Notes: generated by a model not told the origin, from the sequence alone. A DNA stretch of 64,000 bases from Endomychus coccineus (GCA_958510875.1 OY294067.1:151292962-151356961); one strand, 5' to 3'. Numbered from the stretch's first letter, positions 45,787 to 57,469 are shown. Made by a program: numbers and translations.

Positions 45787-47405
45787 TGTTATGATTTCAT
45801 TTCATAAACAATGAAAAATTAAAAATAATAACTTACCGAAAATCAGAAAAGATAAATAAAAAGATATTTATATGGAATTAAAAAACAATGGTAAAAGCTA
45901 ACTAATAGTTAGGATATTGAAATTAACAATGTAAAACATAATAAACAACAATGTAATAGAATAAGAAGTGTTAAACAAGAACTTCAGTGAAAGTGAAGAA
46001 ACGTACTGAGTAACGAAGGCAGAAATCATAATTAAAATGATTACAAAACTATCATGAGATAGCACAAAACATTGAAGAATGTTATAGATATAAGTTAGAA
46101 TTAGTAAATTTGAGTTATGTAATGTTAATAAAAGAATGTTATCGATATAATATAGTATGTATTAGATTTAAGAATAAGTAACTGTCAAGAAAATCATAAA
46201 TATGGGAATAATCATATTAATAATAACCTAATCATAGGCTATCTTATACCAAAGTGTGTGGAAAAATGTAGGCAATATTAATTTGAAAAGAAGGAATCAC
46301 TATCAATTAAAATAAGTTGAAAATCTCCAATAATTCAAAAATTATAGAATATTAAATTCTGATTGGTCGAGACGAATTCCTAGTGTCAGGCTGGTAACAA
46401 TCAGAAACTTCTGTCAGTTCACAACAATTAACTTGGCATTCTTGATATGAAAAGGAAGCACCTAATAGGTGGAAAATGACATCAAGTAGCGTCGGTTTTG
46501 GAGGCCTATAAAAGGATCTGGAAGACAAGCCAAGTCAGTTTGCAAATAATATCTGAAGGGTCAAGAACTCTAGCAACTCAACAAATTTCTAACCTAAGTC
46601 TATCAAAATAAACATCGGTGAACTCAAGTGTTCCAAACTTCGATAAGTTCCGAGTAACCGAAGTTAGTAAATAATTATTAAAAGTCAAGAAATGTTCCAA
46701 GTCTCCAAACAAAGTAAAAGGTTGTAATAGCCTCCAATTTATAAGAAGTATCCAACGATTGCCATTCTTCGATATAATTCCAATAAAGCATCGAAAAGTC
46801 TTATATCTTCTCTAAAACAATAAAACTGAGTATTTTCAACAGTTCCTGATTCTCAAGAAGAAGAAACCAAAATTAGTTACCTGTGATCATCGTGAAATAG
46901 CAGAGTATTGTGTTAAAGTGAATCAACGAAACTAAATAGAAGTAAATTGAACATTGCCAACATTATTAAACACACTTTTGGATATTAATTAAACGTAAGT
47001 TTGTTTATAATTTCTACATCATAGTATTATCTGTAAAGCAAAAGGAAGATTGTTGATTATAACAGTATAAACAAATATTAGTTGTAAAAGTGATTTTTAG
47101 GTTATATCATAGATCTTGTGAAACATAAAATTTATGTACCCGAGATAAGAAAAGAGTCATAGAAATTAAATATTGTGAAATTCAAAGAGCATTGTGTTTA
47201 ATTCCATATAAATAATTCCATAGATAAACTTCAAGTTCAAAAGTTCATAAACTAAATCGAAACAAACATTAATCTAAATACAATCAATCGAATTAAAATA
47301 AAAGCTAGCCGGTAGAATCCAAAACATTGAAATATTCAAATCAATAATCAAATTAATTCAAATCATAATTAAAGAATAAGACTCATCATAAGAGTTTTTA
47401 TATCA
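45787..47405 (+). repeat. Array LTR 3
   Basis: 1619 bp, with the same ends as LTR 2. Confidence 0.8.
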
Positions 47406-47567
47406 ATTGTCACCAACGTGGGGCAATATAAACTGATAAAAGAGTTTATTTAATAAATTGTAACCAACGTGGGTCAATAAAAATTAATTATTAAAATAAT
47501 ATTTAATAATTGTCACAACGTGGGGCAATAAAATAAAATTCATGAATGTACAAAATATGAAAAAAAA

Positions 47568-48281
47568 ATGATAAATGAACAAGATGGAAGAATAAAAAGA
47601 ATTGAGAATAGATCCGAAGAGAGAAGGTTAGAAAACTATTTTGAAGAAATTGGTAGGCCAAGAAAGTTAATTACAGATAACGCTACATATTTCAAAAACA
47701 TACGTTTCAAGTATTTTTGCAAAAGGAATTTAATTTTTCATCAATTAATAAGCATCAGACATCCACAATCCAATCCATCAGAGCGATATATACAGGAAAT
47801 AATAAAATATCTGAGGATATCTTGTGAGGGTAAACATCGTCAATGGGATGAATCAATATCCAGAGTAGAAAAATGTTTAAATCATTGTCCAAATACTACA
47901 ACAGAGAAAACACCTGTATTAATTATGAAAGGCGGAGAACCTGATAGAAAATAGTTAGATGAAAATTCAGTAGAACGAAATGAAATTTTGAAAGATATCA
48001 GTAATAGGTTAGAAAGAAATGCAAGAAATTATATGAATAGGGAAATGAGAAAAAGAGGAAAGTTAATTGAATTTGAAATAGGTGAATTAGTAATAGTAAG
48101 AGCAATGAGAGTAACTAATAATAAAAAGAATATATGTGGAAAATTATGTTTTGCTTTTGAAGGTCCATATGTAGTCATGAATGAAAATGCTGAAAACAGT
48201 TATGAATTAATGAATCCTGAAAATGGAAAGATAAGGGGAATATTTAATATTGATCAAATATACAAGTATAATTATGAATAA
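47568..48281 (+). pseudogene. Integrase C-terminal remnant, unit 3
   Basis: Same remnant, interrupted only by a TAG at 47952-47954 in place of a tryptophan codon. The second part (47988-48281) stays open through GELVIVRAMRV and FEGPYVVMNE to the stop. Confidence 0.8.
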
Positions 48282-48369
48282 ATCTAGTTCATGAAAATAA
48301 AATCAAAAGATAAATAAATTGTGAATATTAAAAATTTTATTAATAATTTAAAATTGATTTAGGGGAATT

Positions 48370-49575
48370 TGTTATGATTTCATTTCATAAACAATAAAAA
48401 ATTAAAAATAATAACTTACCGAAAATCAGAAAAGATAAATAAAAAGATATTTATATGGAATTAAAAAACAATAGTAAAAGCTAACTAATAGTTAGGATAT
48501 TGAAATTAACAATGTAAAACATAATAAACAACAATGTAATAGAATAAGAAGTGTTAAACAAGAACTTCAGTGAAAGTGAAGAAACGTACTGAGTAACGAA
48601 GGCAGAAATCATAATTAAAATGATTACAAAACTATCATGAGATAGCACAAAACATTGAAGAATGTTATAGATATAAGTTAGAATTAGTAAATTTGAGTTA
48701 TGTAATGTTAATAAAAGAATGTTATCGATATAATATAGTATGTATTAGATTTAAGAATAAGTAACTGTCAAGAAAATCATAAATATGGGAATAATCATAT
48801 TAATAATAACCTAATCATAGGCTATCTTATACCAAAGTGTGTGGAAAAATGTAGGCAATATTAATTTAAAAAGAAGGAATCACTATCAATTAAAATAAGT
48901 TGAAAATCTCCAATAATTCAAAAATTATAGAATACTAAATTCTGATTGGTCGAGACGAATTCCTAGTGTCAGGCTGGTAACAATCAGAAACTTCTGTCAG
49001 TTCCCAACAATTAACTTGGCATTCTTGATATGAAAAGGAAGCACCTAATAGGTGGAAAATGACATCTAGTAGCGTCGGTTTTGGAGGCCTATAAAAGGAT
49101 CTGGAAGACAAGCCAAGTCAGTTTGCAAATAATATCTGAAGGGTCAAGAACTCTAGCAACTCAACAAATTTCTAACCTAAGTCTATCAAAATAAACATCG
49201 TTGAACTCAATTGTTCCAAACTTCGATAAGTTCCAAGTAACCGAAGTTAGTAAATAATTATTAAAAGTCAAGAAATGTTCCAAGTCTCCAAACAAAGTAA
49301 AAGGTTGTAATAGCCTCCAATTTATAAGAAGTATCCAGCGATTGCCATTCTTCGATATAATTCCAATAAAGCATCGAAAAGTCTTATATCTTCTCTAAAA
49401 CAATAAAACTAAGTATTTTCAACAGTTCCTGATTCTCAAGAAGAAGAAACCAAAATTGGTTACCTGTGATTATCGTGAAATAGCAGAGTATTGTGTTAAA
49501 GTGAATCAACGAAATTAAATAGAAGTAAATTGAACATTGCCAACATTATTAAACACACTTTTGGATATTAATTAA
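48370..49575 (+). repeat. Array LTR 4, truncated
   Basis: Follows units 1-3 up to GGATATTAATTAA, then gives way to an AT tract and the mariner-like element. The rest of the LTR is not found on the other side of that element. Confidence 0.85.
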
Positions 49576-49583
49576 TATATATA

Positions 49584-51844
49584 CAGGGTGTCCTCGAACT
49601 GCGTGGCTAAAATGAAACCGAAGATTCTTTGATTCGAAAAAAATTTGATGAGCCTTTTTACTTTTGCCTAAAGTGTCCTGTTTAGCCGGTAGAGGGCTTC
49701 AAAGTTGCAAAAATAATTTTGTTTTTTCGATATAACTTGAGAACGTGATGAAGAACTCTCACAATATTTGGCAGGTGAGTTAGTGTCAATAATAGCCGTG
49801 TTTGAGAGTGGAGCACAGAGCCTTAGAGACCATAGAAATGGCTCAAACTTGAAGATGTAACGGGAAAAGTGTCCAGAACTTTTTTGTGGTCGATGTAATT
49901 CACTCTATATTTTTTACGTATATCGCTTATCTAATTTGAAAACTTTTTTTAATATTAAAAAATGTTGATAAAATCAACGGATTAGCTTGAAAAAAATAAT
50001 TTTCGAGTCTCTGCAATTTTGGCTTACTAATTTTACTTGATTAAAATACCTTAGTTGCCTTTGCTTTTCTAATGTCATTTTGGCATTTGGAGAATTTATT
50101 CTCAAAACTGTCAGATTTTACTTTGCTTTCCGTAAAAATTTTATAAAATTATGGCTCAAAATTTCACTAACACTGAAATGGTTAATATCTCGGTATAACA
50201 CGAATAATAAAAACAATAGAAATGGGGAAACGATGTGTTTATTTAGGAAAAACAAATGCTAAATTAAAAGAAACAACAGAACTTTTTGAGACATCGCTGA
50301 GGCATCAATTGTTCGTTTCAAGAAATTGAATTGAACTCTGGCTAGTACTTCAGGATCATTCTTCAATAAATCCGCTTCATGATTAATTCGTTGCAACAAT
50401 TCCTCTCGTGTGTTTACTGGAGCTGCATAAACTTTCGACTTCAAAGCGCCCCATAGAAAGAAGTCGCAGGGCGTCAAATCAGGGGAGCGGGCCGGCCAGT
50501 TCACTGGTGCATCGTGTCCTCTACCTATCCAGCGATCTGGATATTCCGCATTCAAATGTCGCCTCACAGCTAATGTGAAATGAGGAGGTGCACCATCAGC
50601 AATAAACCAAAGGTCACGATGAATGTGTAAGGACAAGTCTTCCAGCAGTTCAGGTAGCATTTGTTCCAAAAAGTTCAAGTAGTTCTCCCCGTTCAATCGA
50701 TCGGGTATAACGGTAGGACCAATAATAAAGTTATCCACAATTCCAACCCAAACATTGATTTTAGTTTGATTCTGAAAATGTGTAACTTCCGTTTCATGAT
50801 GATTTTCATCAGCATAAAAATGTTCATTATGGAGATTAAAAAGACCACATCTCGTGAATGTAGCTTCGTCCGTGAACAAAATTCTTCTACAAAAATTGGG
50901 GTTTGCGTTTTGTCTTTGGACAATAAGCCGACATAAATCTAGCCGATGACCTGGATCCATGGGCAATAAGTCTTGAACTGTTTTAATATGATAGGGATAC
51001 AACAGTTCTTCTTTCAGTACATTGTGAACTAATGATTTTGAGGCAGCAATACGAAGTCCCAAACGTCGTGTGCTTATCCTAGGTTCAGTTTCAACCAGTT
51101 TCTCTGCGATTTGCTTCAAATCTGCCAGTTTCGCCTCTCGATATTAGCAATGGTTTGCCGATTTGGAATTCTGCGGTGAGGATATATTTCCCTATAAACT
51201 TGTACACTTCTCCGGCCATTGCAACGACAAAGTCCATAAATCAATAACATATCAACCATTTCAGTGTTAGTGAAATTTTGAGCCATAATTTTATGAAATT
51301 TTTACGGAAAGCAAAGTAAAAACTGAAAATACATTCTCCAAATGCCAAAATGACATTAGAAAAGCAAAGGCAACTAAGGTATTTTAATCAAGTAAAATTA
51401 GTAAGCCGAAATTGCAGAGACTCAAAAATTAATTTTTTCAAGCTAATCCGTTAATTTTACCAAAATTTTCTATGAGTAAGAAAAGTTTTCAAATTAGATA
51501 AGCTATCTACATAAAAAATATCGAGTGAATTACATTGACCACAAAAAAGTTCTGGACACTTTTCCCGTTACATCCTCAAGTTTGAGCCGTTTCTATGGTC
51601 TCTAACGCTCTGTGCTCCACTCTCAAACACGGCTATTATTGTCAGTAACTCACTTGCCAAATATTGTAAAAGTCCTCCATCATGTTCTCAAGTTATACCA
51701 AAAAAACAAAATTACTTTTGCAATTTTGAAGCCCTCTACCGGCTAAACAATACACTCCAGACAAAAGTAAAAAGGCTCATCAAATTTTTTTCGAATCAAA
51801 GAATCTTCGGTTTTATTTTAGCCACGCAGTTCGAGGACACCCTG
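49584..51844 (-). mobile_element. IS630/Tc1/mariner element with ~600-bp inverted repeats
   Basis: CAGGGTGTCCTCGAACTGCG at 49584 is mirrored by the end at 51844 and flanked by TA on both sides (49582-49583, 51845-51846), inside AT tracts. Inverted repeats extend to about 50190 and 51251 and include the first ~14 codons of the transposase, so the left arm carries an inverted copy of the gene's start (ATG near 50152). Arms differ at scattered sites, so it is not brand new. Confidence 0.9.
50259..51285 (-). pseudogene. Tc1/mariner-superfamily transposase with one frameshift
   Basis: The real start is the ATG at 51285, giving MAQNFTNTEMVDMLLIYGLC and an N-terminal DNA-binding DUF4817-like region up to IANIERR. 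There the frame breaks near 51130-51145 and meets a TGA. The remaining 286 codons (51119-50259) are open. Counting from 51119, the catalytic Asp are D84 (LFTDEATF), D175 (FIADGAPPH) and D214 (ARSPDLTPCDFFLWG), with 38 residues between the last two. The C-terminus is KVYAAPVNTREELLQRI. The only visible lesion is the single frameshift, so it is nearly intact but probably inactive. Confidence 0.85.
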
Positions 51845-51846
51845 TA

Positions 51847-51955
51847 TATATATATATTCTTTTATTGATATTCTTGAACCATTTGTAATATTTGTATCTT
51901 TTCTTGGTATATTGGTTCGTATGTATATATATATATATATATGTTTCTTCTTAGG
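51847..51955. repeat. AT tracts bordering two elements
   Basis: TATATATATATTC after the mariner-like element and a second (AT)n at about 51919-51942, just beyond the end of the Penelope-like element. Confidence 0.7.
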
Positions 51956-52035
51956 TTCTCGCGGACGTAATGTGTAGAACTGGATTCTCGGGTATTGATC
52001 CGCGTTGTGTGGTTTCGGTCCTCAAAAGGACCAAT

Positions 52036-52079
52036 TTCACGACGTTTCGGCAAAGTAGCATTTGCCATCTTCAGGTGAT
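52036..52079 (-). ncRNA. Hammerhead ribozyme-like motif (Penelope, 52 kb)
   Basis: On the minus strand: stem I UCAC, core CUGAAGA (complement of 52068-52074), stem II GGCAAA paired with UUUGCC, GAAA, a very short stem III ACGU, cleavage C, then stem I GUGA. All invariant core bases fit CUGANGA...GAAA. Hammerheads with minimal stem III are known in Penelope-like elements and may act as dimers. Activity here is inferred. Confidence 0.75.
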
Positions 52080-52175
52080 TCGACCGTAGAGTCTGGAAGA
52101 TCTAGGCCAACTCACGTTTACTAGGAGGGACAGGTATTTATATCCCCCGTTATGCTTGACCTTTGGACTTTCGAA

Positions 52176-52946
52176 CTATTTCACGCTTGGTTGATTTCTA
52201 CGTGTTTGGCTCCGAGTGACACGTTTGGATGACGTCATTGCGACGCTGGAATCAGCCGGAAAGTTTCCGTGACCTGTTGCACGTGCACTGGATACCACGT
52301 TCTTTCTTGTTTTTGGTTGTATCTTCCGACTTTCTAAGGCGGGTTTCCATGTTGCTGGTAATCTTAGTCCGTCATCTCGTTTGTTAAGACTATGTGGACG
52401 TTTCTCGATCTCAATTGCCTCCCTGGTTATTCTGGTGTAGAAGTGTTCAATGTTGGCTAGAGTCTTTGTGCCGCTAAAGTTGATCATATGGCCAGTACTT
52501 CTTACATATTCAGCTAGTGAAGACGTGGTTTCGTTTTTCGACACAGCTTTTGCATGTTCAGTCTTTCGCACATCAATGCGTCTGTTGGTCTGTCCAATGT
52601 ATGTCTTTTCACAATTACCACATGGCCCCTCGTACACTCCTTGGCATTCTAGAGGAATCCTGTCTTTTGTATTCCGAAGAACATTTTTGATTTTCCTATC
52701 TGTTGTGAAGGTTGTTTTGATATCATGACGGCTCAGTATTTTGCAGATTTTGTCAGTTGTGCCTTTTATGTAAGGTAGAAAAGCGTTTCCCACTGGTTGA
52801 TCTTCATTGTTGACATCCTTCTCTTTTTTGCGTTGAGAGTTATGAATCTGTTTTCTTGAATATCCATTCATCCTAAGGGCTGCTCGGATGGTTTCCATTT
52901 CTCCATCGAAGTTCTCCGCATCAGCGAGACGTTTTGATCTTGTCAT
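52176..52946 (-). CDS. Penelope GIY-YIG endonuclease region
   Basis: 256 open codons. After a linker with AFLPYIKGTTDKICKIL, the endonuclease core reads GVYEGPCGNCEKTYIGQTNR then RIDVRKTEHAKAV (GVY...TYIG and R...EH, the catalytic GIY-YIG elements), later AEYVRSTGH and EAIEIEKRPHSLNKRDDG. The CxxC variation near GPCGNC is typical. It continues the RT after a frameshift, so it is the C-terminal domain of one broken polyprotein rather than a separate gene. The C-terminus is basic (TRSQTRRNQPSVK). Confidence 0.85.
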   Translation of the reverse strand: MTRSKRLADAENFDGEMETIRAALRMNGYSRKQIHNSQRKKEKDVNNEDQPVGNAFLPYIKGTTDKICKILSRHDIKTTFTTDRKIKNVLRNTKDRIPLECQGVYEGPCGNCEKTYIGQTNRRIDVRKTEHAKAVSKNETTSSLAEYVRSTGHMINFSGTKTLANIEHFYTRITREAIEIEKRPHSLNKRDDGLRLPATWKPALESRKIQPKTRKNVVSSARATGHGNFPADSSVAMTSSKRVTRSQTRRNQPSVK

Positions 52947-52992
52947 GAGGGTATTTACGACTGATTGTAGCTGGGATGGATGGTGATGCGAG

Positions 52993-53355
52993 TTACAAAT
53001 ATCGGTTCGTGTGGGTTTTTTTTCTGAATACTGTATGTCCCAAACTGCCGTCAGTTTTCTTTGTTACCAAAACATCTAGAAATGGTAATTGGTTGTTCTC
53101 TTCGGCTTCTATTGTGAATTTTATCCGATCATGGATTCCATTCAGGTGATCGAGAAACCCTCTTAGTTGTCCTTCTCCATGTGGCCAAATAACGAAAATA
53201 TCATCTACACATCTGAGCCAAAGTTTGGGTTTTATTTGCGCTGTGTTAAGAGCTTTAATTTCAAAACCCTCCATGGAAAGATTTGCGATCACTGTTGAGA
53301 TTGGTGATCCCATCGGTGCTCCTTCGATTAGCATATATCGCTGTCCCGCGTACAT
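52993..53355 (-). pseudogene. Penelope RT C-terminal half, truncated
   Basis: 120 codons with EGAPMGSPISTVIANL, CVDDIFVIWPHG (catalytic DD) and NQLPFLDVLVTKK, ending THTNRYL before a stop. The usual continuation (SHHHPSQLQSV) lies one frame away near 53003, showing a single-base frameshift between RT and endonuclease. The N-terminal RT motifs are missing because of the 5' truncation at ~53360. Confidence 0.85.
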
Positions 53356-53511
53356 AAAGTAAGTATTGGCTACACAGTGTTATTTTATGAATTAAGGCGA
53401 GTAAAAGGGATTTCAAACCTCACTTTCGTAAGTACACATGCCTAAAGGTTTTTTTTTTCTTTTTTCAAACCAAATATTGTTCATTATAATTCATTGTAGA
53501 GTATGTCAATC

Positions 53512-53716
53512 CTACACTTTGAGGACCTAAAACTGCAAGGATCCTACACTTCGGACCCAAAGCCTACACTTCGGGGACGACCTCAAAGTGCAAGCCATAG
53601 TTTAGGTCAACATATACTACACTTTGGGTACGAGGTCCCCAAACTGTTGGATTCTTAAATATCGTACACTTTGCGGACACTTTACTAATTTGTTCATGTT
53701 ACAGTTTGAGGACTCG
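53512..53716. repeat. Repeats of TACACTTTGGGGAC-like motif
   Basis: About five forward copies (TACACTTTGAGGAC, TACACTTCGGGGAC, TACACTTTGCGGAC and variants) and inverted GTCCCCAAACTGT / ACAGTTTGAGGAC copies occur in 200 bp. The same motif pair occurs at 63164-63250. Possibly the remains of a small inverted-repeat element. Confidence 0.6.
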
Positions 53717-53922
53717 AACATTTTCTGGAATTTTGAGATGTTAGACTGTATAGCCTAATTCAATCTGTATATCTTTAAAATTATTACTCAATTCTAATTC
53801 CCTCACAATACGTAGTATATAGTGTAAGGGAAGTATTGTGGTCGGCACAAAAACAAATAAGGAACTTTTCCTGATACATCCGATTTGAGGATTTTTGAAT
53901 CGATCTAGACTATTTTTGAAAT

Positions 53923-53970
53923 GATGTATGTATGTACGAACGTACGTATGTGCCTGCGTGCGTGCGTAAC
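53923..53970. repeat. Tetranucleotide microsatellite
   Basis: ATGTATGTATGTACGAACGT then GCCTGCGTGCGTGCGT: imperfect (TATG/TGCG)n. Confidence 0.7.
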
Positions 53971-54439
53971 TCACTGTGGAGACGACTGCGCCGTTCCTAT
54001 TGGTCGTATTGATTAGATTCGGTTTTTCGAATGGAATTATACTATCTTATCGAACCATAAATACAACCATGATTCTCTGGTTATAAGTATATATCACACG
54101 CAAATATTTAACCAGCAGAACTTTCTGAAATTATTATTAAAAAATTCAAGTGACGCCATCGATATAACGTTACCTTCTATGTTATGTCTTTACTCTGTAG
54201 CAAATTTTAATAGTTCATATGACAGCAAGTATCAATATAAAACACAGAGATTGAAAAAAACATCATAATTCCAATGTGACAGAGTATAATACAAAGTGAT
54301 TTCATTAGCGGTTTCTAAATCATTACAAGCTTTTATTTAACTTGCCTTGTTCATCTATCGATATATCTATTTGTACGTTCTGGTGAAATTTGGCAGGTGT
54401 TAATCATTCGGGTGACGTGTTATGATACATGTATAAGAG

Positions 54440-54775
54440 GGAAAGATAAGATGGCGTCTCCAAGATGACGGGCGGGTCTTGTGATTATAGTACGATTCTA
54501 TTTAAAATTGGTATAAGGGGGTTTTGTAGTCAGCAGCAGCATGCATTCTCAATCAAAGTTTGAAAATTCTAGATGGCGGACGAGCTGCGTGATCATGGTC
54601 CGATTCTTCTTTAAATTGATATGTGCGGTTTTTGGGGCCGTAGGTTATACTATGTAAGTCAAAATTCAAAATTTTAATATGGTGGCTAAAATGGCGGACG
54701 TTTTGTGAATACAGTCCGATTCTATTCAGAACTTGTATATGGTTTTTTTAGGGTCGGAAATCATGATTTATTATT
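54440..54775. repeat. Diverged ~110-bp tandem repeats
   Basis: Three units aligned on (A/T)GTCCGATTCTATTTAAA-like text near 54490, 54598 and 54712. Each is preceded by an AAGATGGCGG/AAATGGCGGAC tract and followed by GGTATA(A/T)GG and a T/G-rich run. Confidence 0.6.
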
Positions 54776-54779
54776 TCCT

Positions 54780-55715
54780 TCTGTTACACTTTAATATGAA
54801 AGCTTGTCCTGATAAAATTTATCACTTCTGATTCCATCTTCTGATATATTTTCTGTTCCTACAATCATATACATTTGATCCGCAGAAATGTCCGACAGCT
54901 AATTTTCCAACAAAATAAAGGAAAGTCATGTGATCTATTGTTCACAGCTCATTAAACTGTATATATATATTTATGATTACACGATGAACCTTCCTTTCCA
55001 TACTAAAATTGGAGGATTTCATAGTGATTAGTGATTAGTAAATTTATCTTTCATTTTAAGATTTATTTGCTTGGAGAATTCCTGTTAATAGGTTACTATA
55101 AGAAAATTGTAGATGTTAGGAACACATCTAAGTCTTCTTCTAAAACCTTCAGAGTTAACTCCTATAATTCATCAAACAAGATCAACCATAGAAAGTTCGA
55201 AAAAGATCCACCGCAAAAAAAATATATGTAAAACCTGTATTTTTAATACAGGAGGATTATGAGTGATAGATAGCCTTTTTTTCTGAGGTAGTAATGTATT
55301 GAAAGACTTGCGACCTATGACTGACCAATGCTACAAGGCAAATTAATAAATGGTTAACATATACATGTACAATGAAATGCTTCATTGATAAGATCTTTCA
55401 AATGTTGAGTTGAATAGATGGAACACGGTTATCCTGTTTTCAGATATCAACAAACCAAGCATCGAATTTTGTAGAATTGGGCATTCTGTCAAGTTTTATT
55501 TATTTCACGAAAATCAGATCACAAGAGATACTTGTTCCTGATGACATATTTTGACATATGTCGAACGTGCGATCTGCAAATGTCTAATTTTGGGGTTATT
55601 CAACCTTAAATAATCAAATGATGTAGATGGAACATTTTCTGTGATGTTATTAAATACTGAAAATGTGAGATTGACATGAAGAAAATGAATCATATGTATG
55701 TTTCAATTCATAATA
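54780..55715. other. No gene recognised
   Basis: AT-rich DNA with short random frames. No repeat shared with the rest of the window was noticed. Confidence 0.5.
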
Positions 55716-55723
55716 GGGTTTTG

Positions 55724-56640
55724 AGATTGTACAGTCTATCAACGTTAACTCGACTTATTAGATAACCCCAAAAATAAAATCGAGTGGCGCCAAGTCCAGT
55801 TACTTTGTCATTCTATAATTCCTGGTCGACCCCTTCATCTGATTGGAGAAGGAGTGTCCAGAAAATTTGTACTTAACACCATTCTGCTGGTTTTGATTCA
55901 ATAAATTTGGGAACAGAAGCCTAAGTTGAGGAATGTCATCTGTCTAGTTGCTATTTATGAAAAAAACCAAAACTAGTTGACTCAAATTGAGAACTTTGGT
56001 GTCCATCATTAACTTCCTGACAGTAATGCTACGCATGATTGCTGCCTTGAATTGAGTTTTTCTACCAAATAAGAGGTATGTGCCGATATGCGGCAATTTT
56101 TTGTCGGATCTGTAATTGAGATTTTGTGTGATCTATTAGCGTACACCCGACTTTTTTGATACCTCCAAAAACGAGTGGTGCCAAATTTGGTTACCTCGCC
56201 GGCTATCCTATACTTCCTCGTCGACTGGTTCTGAAGTTGAAGGCATAGTGTGCTGGTGCATCATTTTCATGTAACTATATTTCCTGGTTTCGATTTAATG
56301 AATTTGGATACAGACGCCTGTGTTGAGAGATGATATTTCCCCTCAATAGATCTAAATAAATCTCTATCAATGAAAAAAGGTCCCACTATATTGTTGGCGC
56401 TAAATTGCAGCCAAATATGTATTTCTTGGGAATACTGTATATGAACCTGATTCATTTAGTTCAGACTATTATCAGCCCAATATCTACAATTGAATCTCTA
56501 AACATAACCGTTTAAACAAAATACTGCTTCATCCGTGTAAAAAACGTTTGAAACAGAATATGGATTAATATTTTTTTCAACATAACTTCGTAAATTCATA
56601 TTCTACGATCTCTCAATTCTTACAGTAATTATGTTTTGTG
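55724..56640 (-). pseudogene. Tc1/mariner-superfamily transposase relic, partly duplicated
   Basis: The minus strand from about 56570 reads FYTDEAVFCLNGYV, then FNCRYWADN, GTFFIDRDLF (56365) and later FWRYQKSRVYANRSHKI (about 56150), all recognisable as parts of an IS630/Tc1-type transposase (TDE, RYW, GPxFF, FLWGYxKSxVY). Stops and frame changes are frequent. The C-terminal part is present twice: 55724-55945 and 56130-56340 share GAGTGG(C/T)GCCAA, GGTTACCT-like and TTTTGATT(C/T)AAT tracts in the same orientation about 400 bp apart. Confidence 0.65.
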
Positions 56641-57214
56641 AAGATAACAGTCTTTTTGATTATTTTTCATACTGATCGTCGTCGACACATGTTATGACAA
56701 GGCTAATTGTTGCACGGACCATTGTCTACTACATTAATTGAAACATCCAACAAATTTTCGTCATTGGTTCTTATCTACCTAATTTTGAACGATTCTTAAC
56801 ACTGCCTGCCTCTCTGAATTTTTGAAACAATTGCCTACTGATGTTTTTATTTAGATGTATTTTATTGAATACTCAACATACCTGAGCAATGCACAGTCAC
56901 AGTTTCCAACAATTGTTGTTAGTATAGTAGTTATTTCTGCTTCAGTTAAATATATCTTAATTCCATAAGAAAATTTAGCAAACTTGGAATTCACAAATTT
57001 CCATCAACAGTTATCAAATGTAATCAAATACTTCATCCGTTGTTTCATAGCCTACAAAATGAAAAATGCATCTACCCCAAGTGGAAGACTTTTTAGCCAT
57101 CTGTTTTGATCTATTTTGGAATTTGAAAAAAATTAATTTCTGACGATGATGAATTAAAGCACTGTTGCGTGTTTTCAATTAGGATTTACTAAAGAAATGT
57201 CAATGTCAATTTTT

Positions 57215-57469
57215 TTAACATATCTCGAAACTATTATTATAGAAAGAATTATAGTTTTGAATATTAAAACTTTCAGGAATTATTTGCCATGTTCCAGTTA
57301 GTATCATAATTCCAAAATTATGATTCTGAAAAGAGTTCAGAAGAATGTTTAATTCATCGAAATGACATGAAAGGCTGCATATATTCAAGAGGAAAATTGA
57401 TAATTTGCTATTTGTAAAGTATGTTGATCTTATTATATACGATCCTAGATTAACTGTATCAATGTACAA
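57215..57469 (-). pseudogene. LINE endonuclease N-terminal fragment
   Basis: The minus-strand frame gives KLSIFLLNICSLSCHFDELN and later GIMILTGTWQ, close to the start of APE-type endonucleases of CR1/L2-like LINEs (LNIRSLxxHFDEL...LTETW). The catalytic-site ETW reads GTW here and homology fades after FYNNSF. It is a short decayed fragment. Confidence 0.6.

Larger units (their letters stand above)
40575..49575 (+). repeat. Tandem array of truncated LTR-retrotransposon units
   Basis: Three full units (starts 40575, 43255, 45787; lengths 2680, 2532, 2583) and a fourth partial unit (48370-49575) are aligned head to tail and differ by only a few percent. Each unit is a 1.6-1.7-kb LTR, a PBS-like repeat, and an internal region containing only the last part of a Ty3/Gypsy-type integrase, then AGGGGAAT before the next LTR. 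All share the same large internal deletion. The array looks like an amplified deletion derivative, by LTR-LTR recombination or rolling-circle integration. It interrupts the LINE on the left and is truncated at an AT tract on the right. Confidence 0.9.
51955..53360 (-). mobile_element. Penelope-like element, 5'-truncated
   Basis: The minus strand carries the C-terminal half of RT (53355-52993), the GIY-YIG endonuclease (52946-52176), then non-coding 3' sequence with a hammerhead-like motif (52036-52079) and an AT microsatellite. Homology stops at about 53360, so most of RT is lost by 5' truncation. Order and domain types are diagnostic. Confidence 0.9.

Noticed and set aside
40575..49575. rDNA or classical satellite array
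   Set aside because: The units contain an LTR with a TATA box, PBS-like and PPT-like sites and integrase coding similarity, so they are retrotransposon derived.
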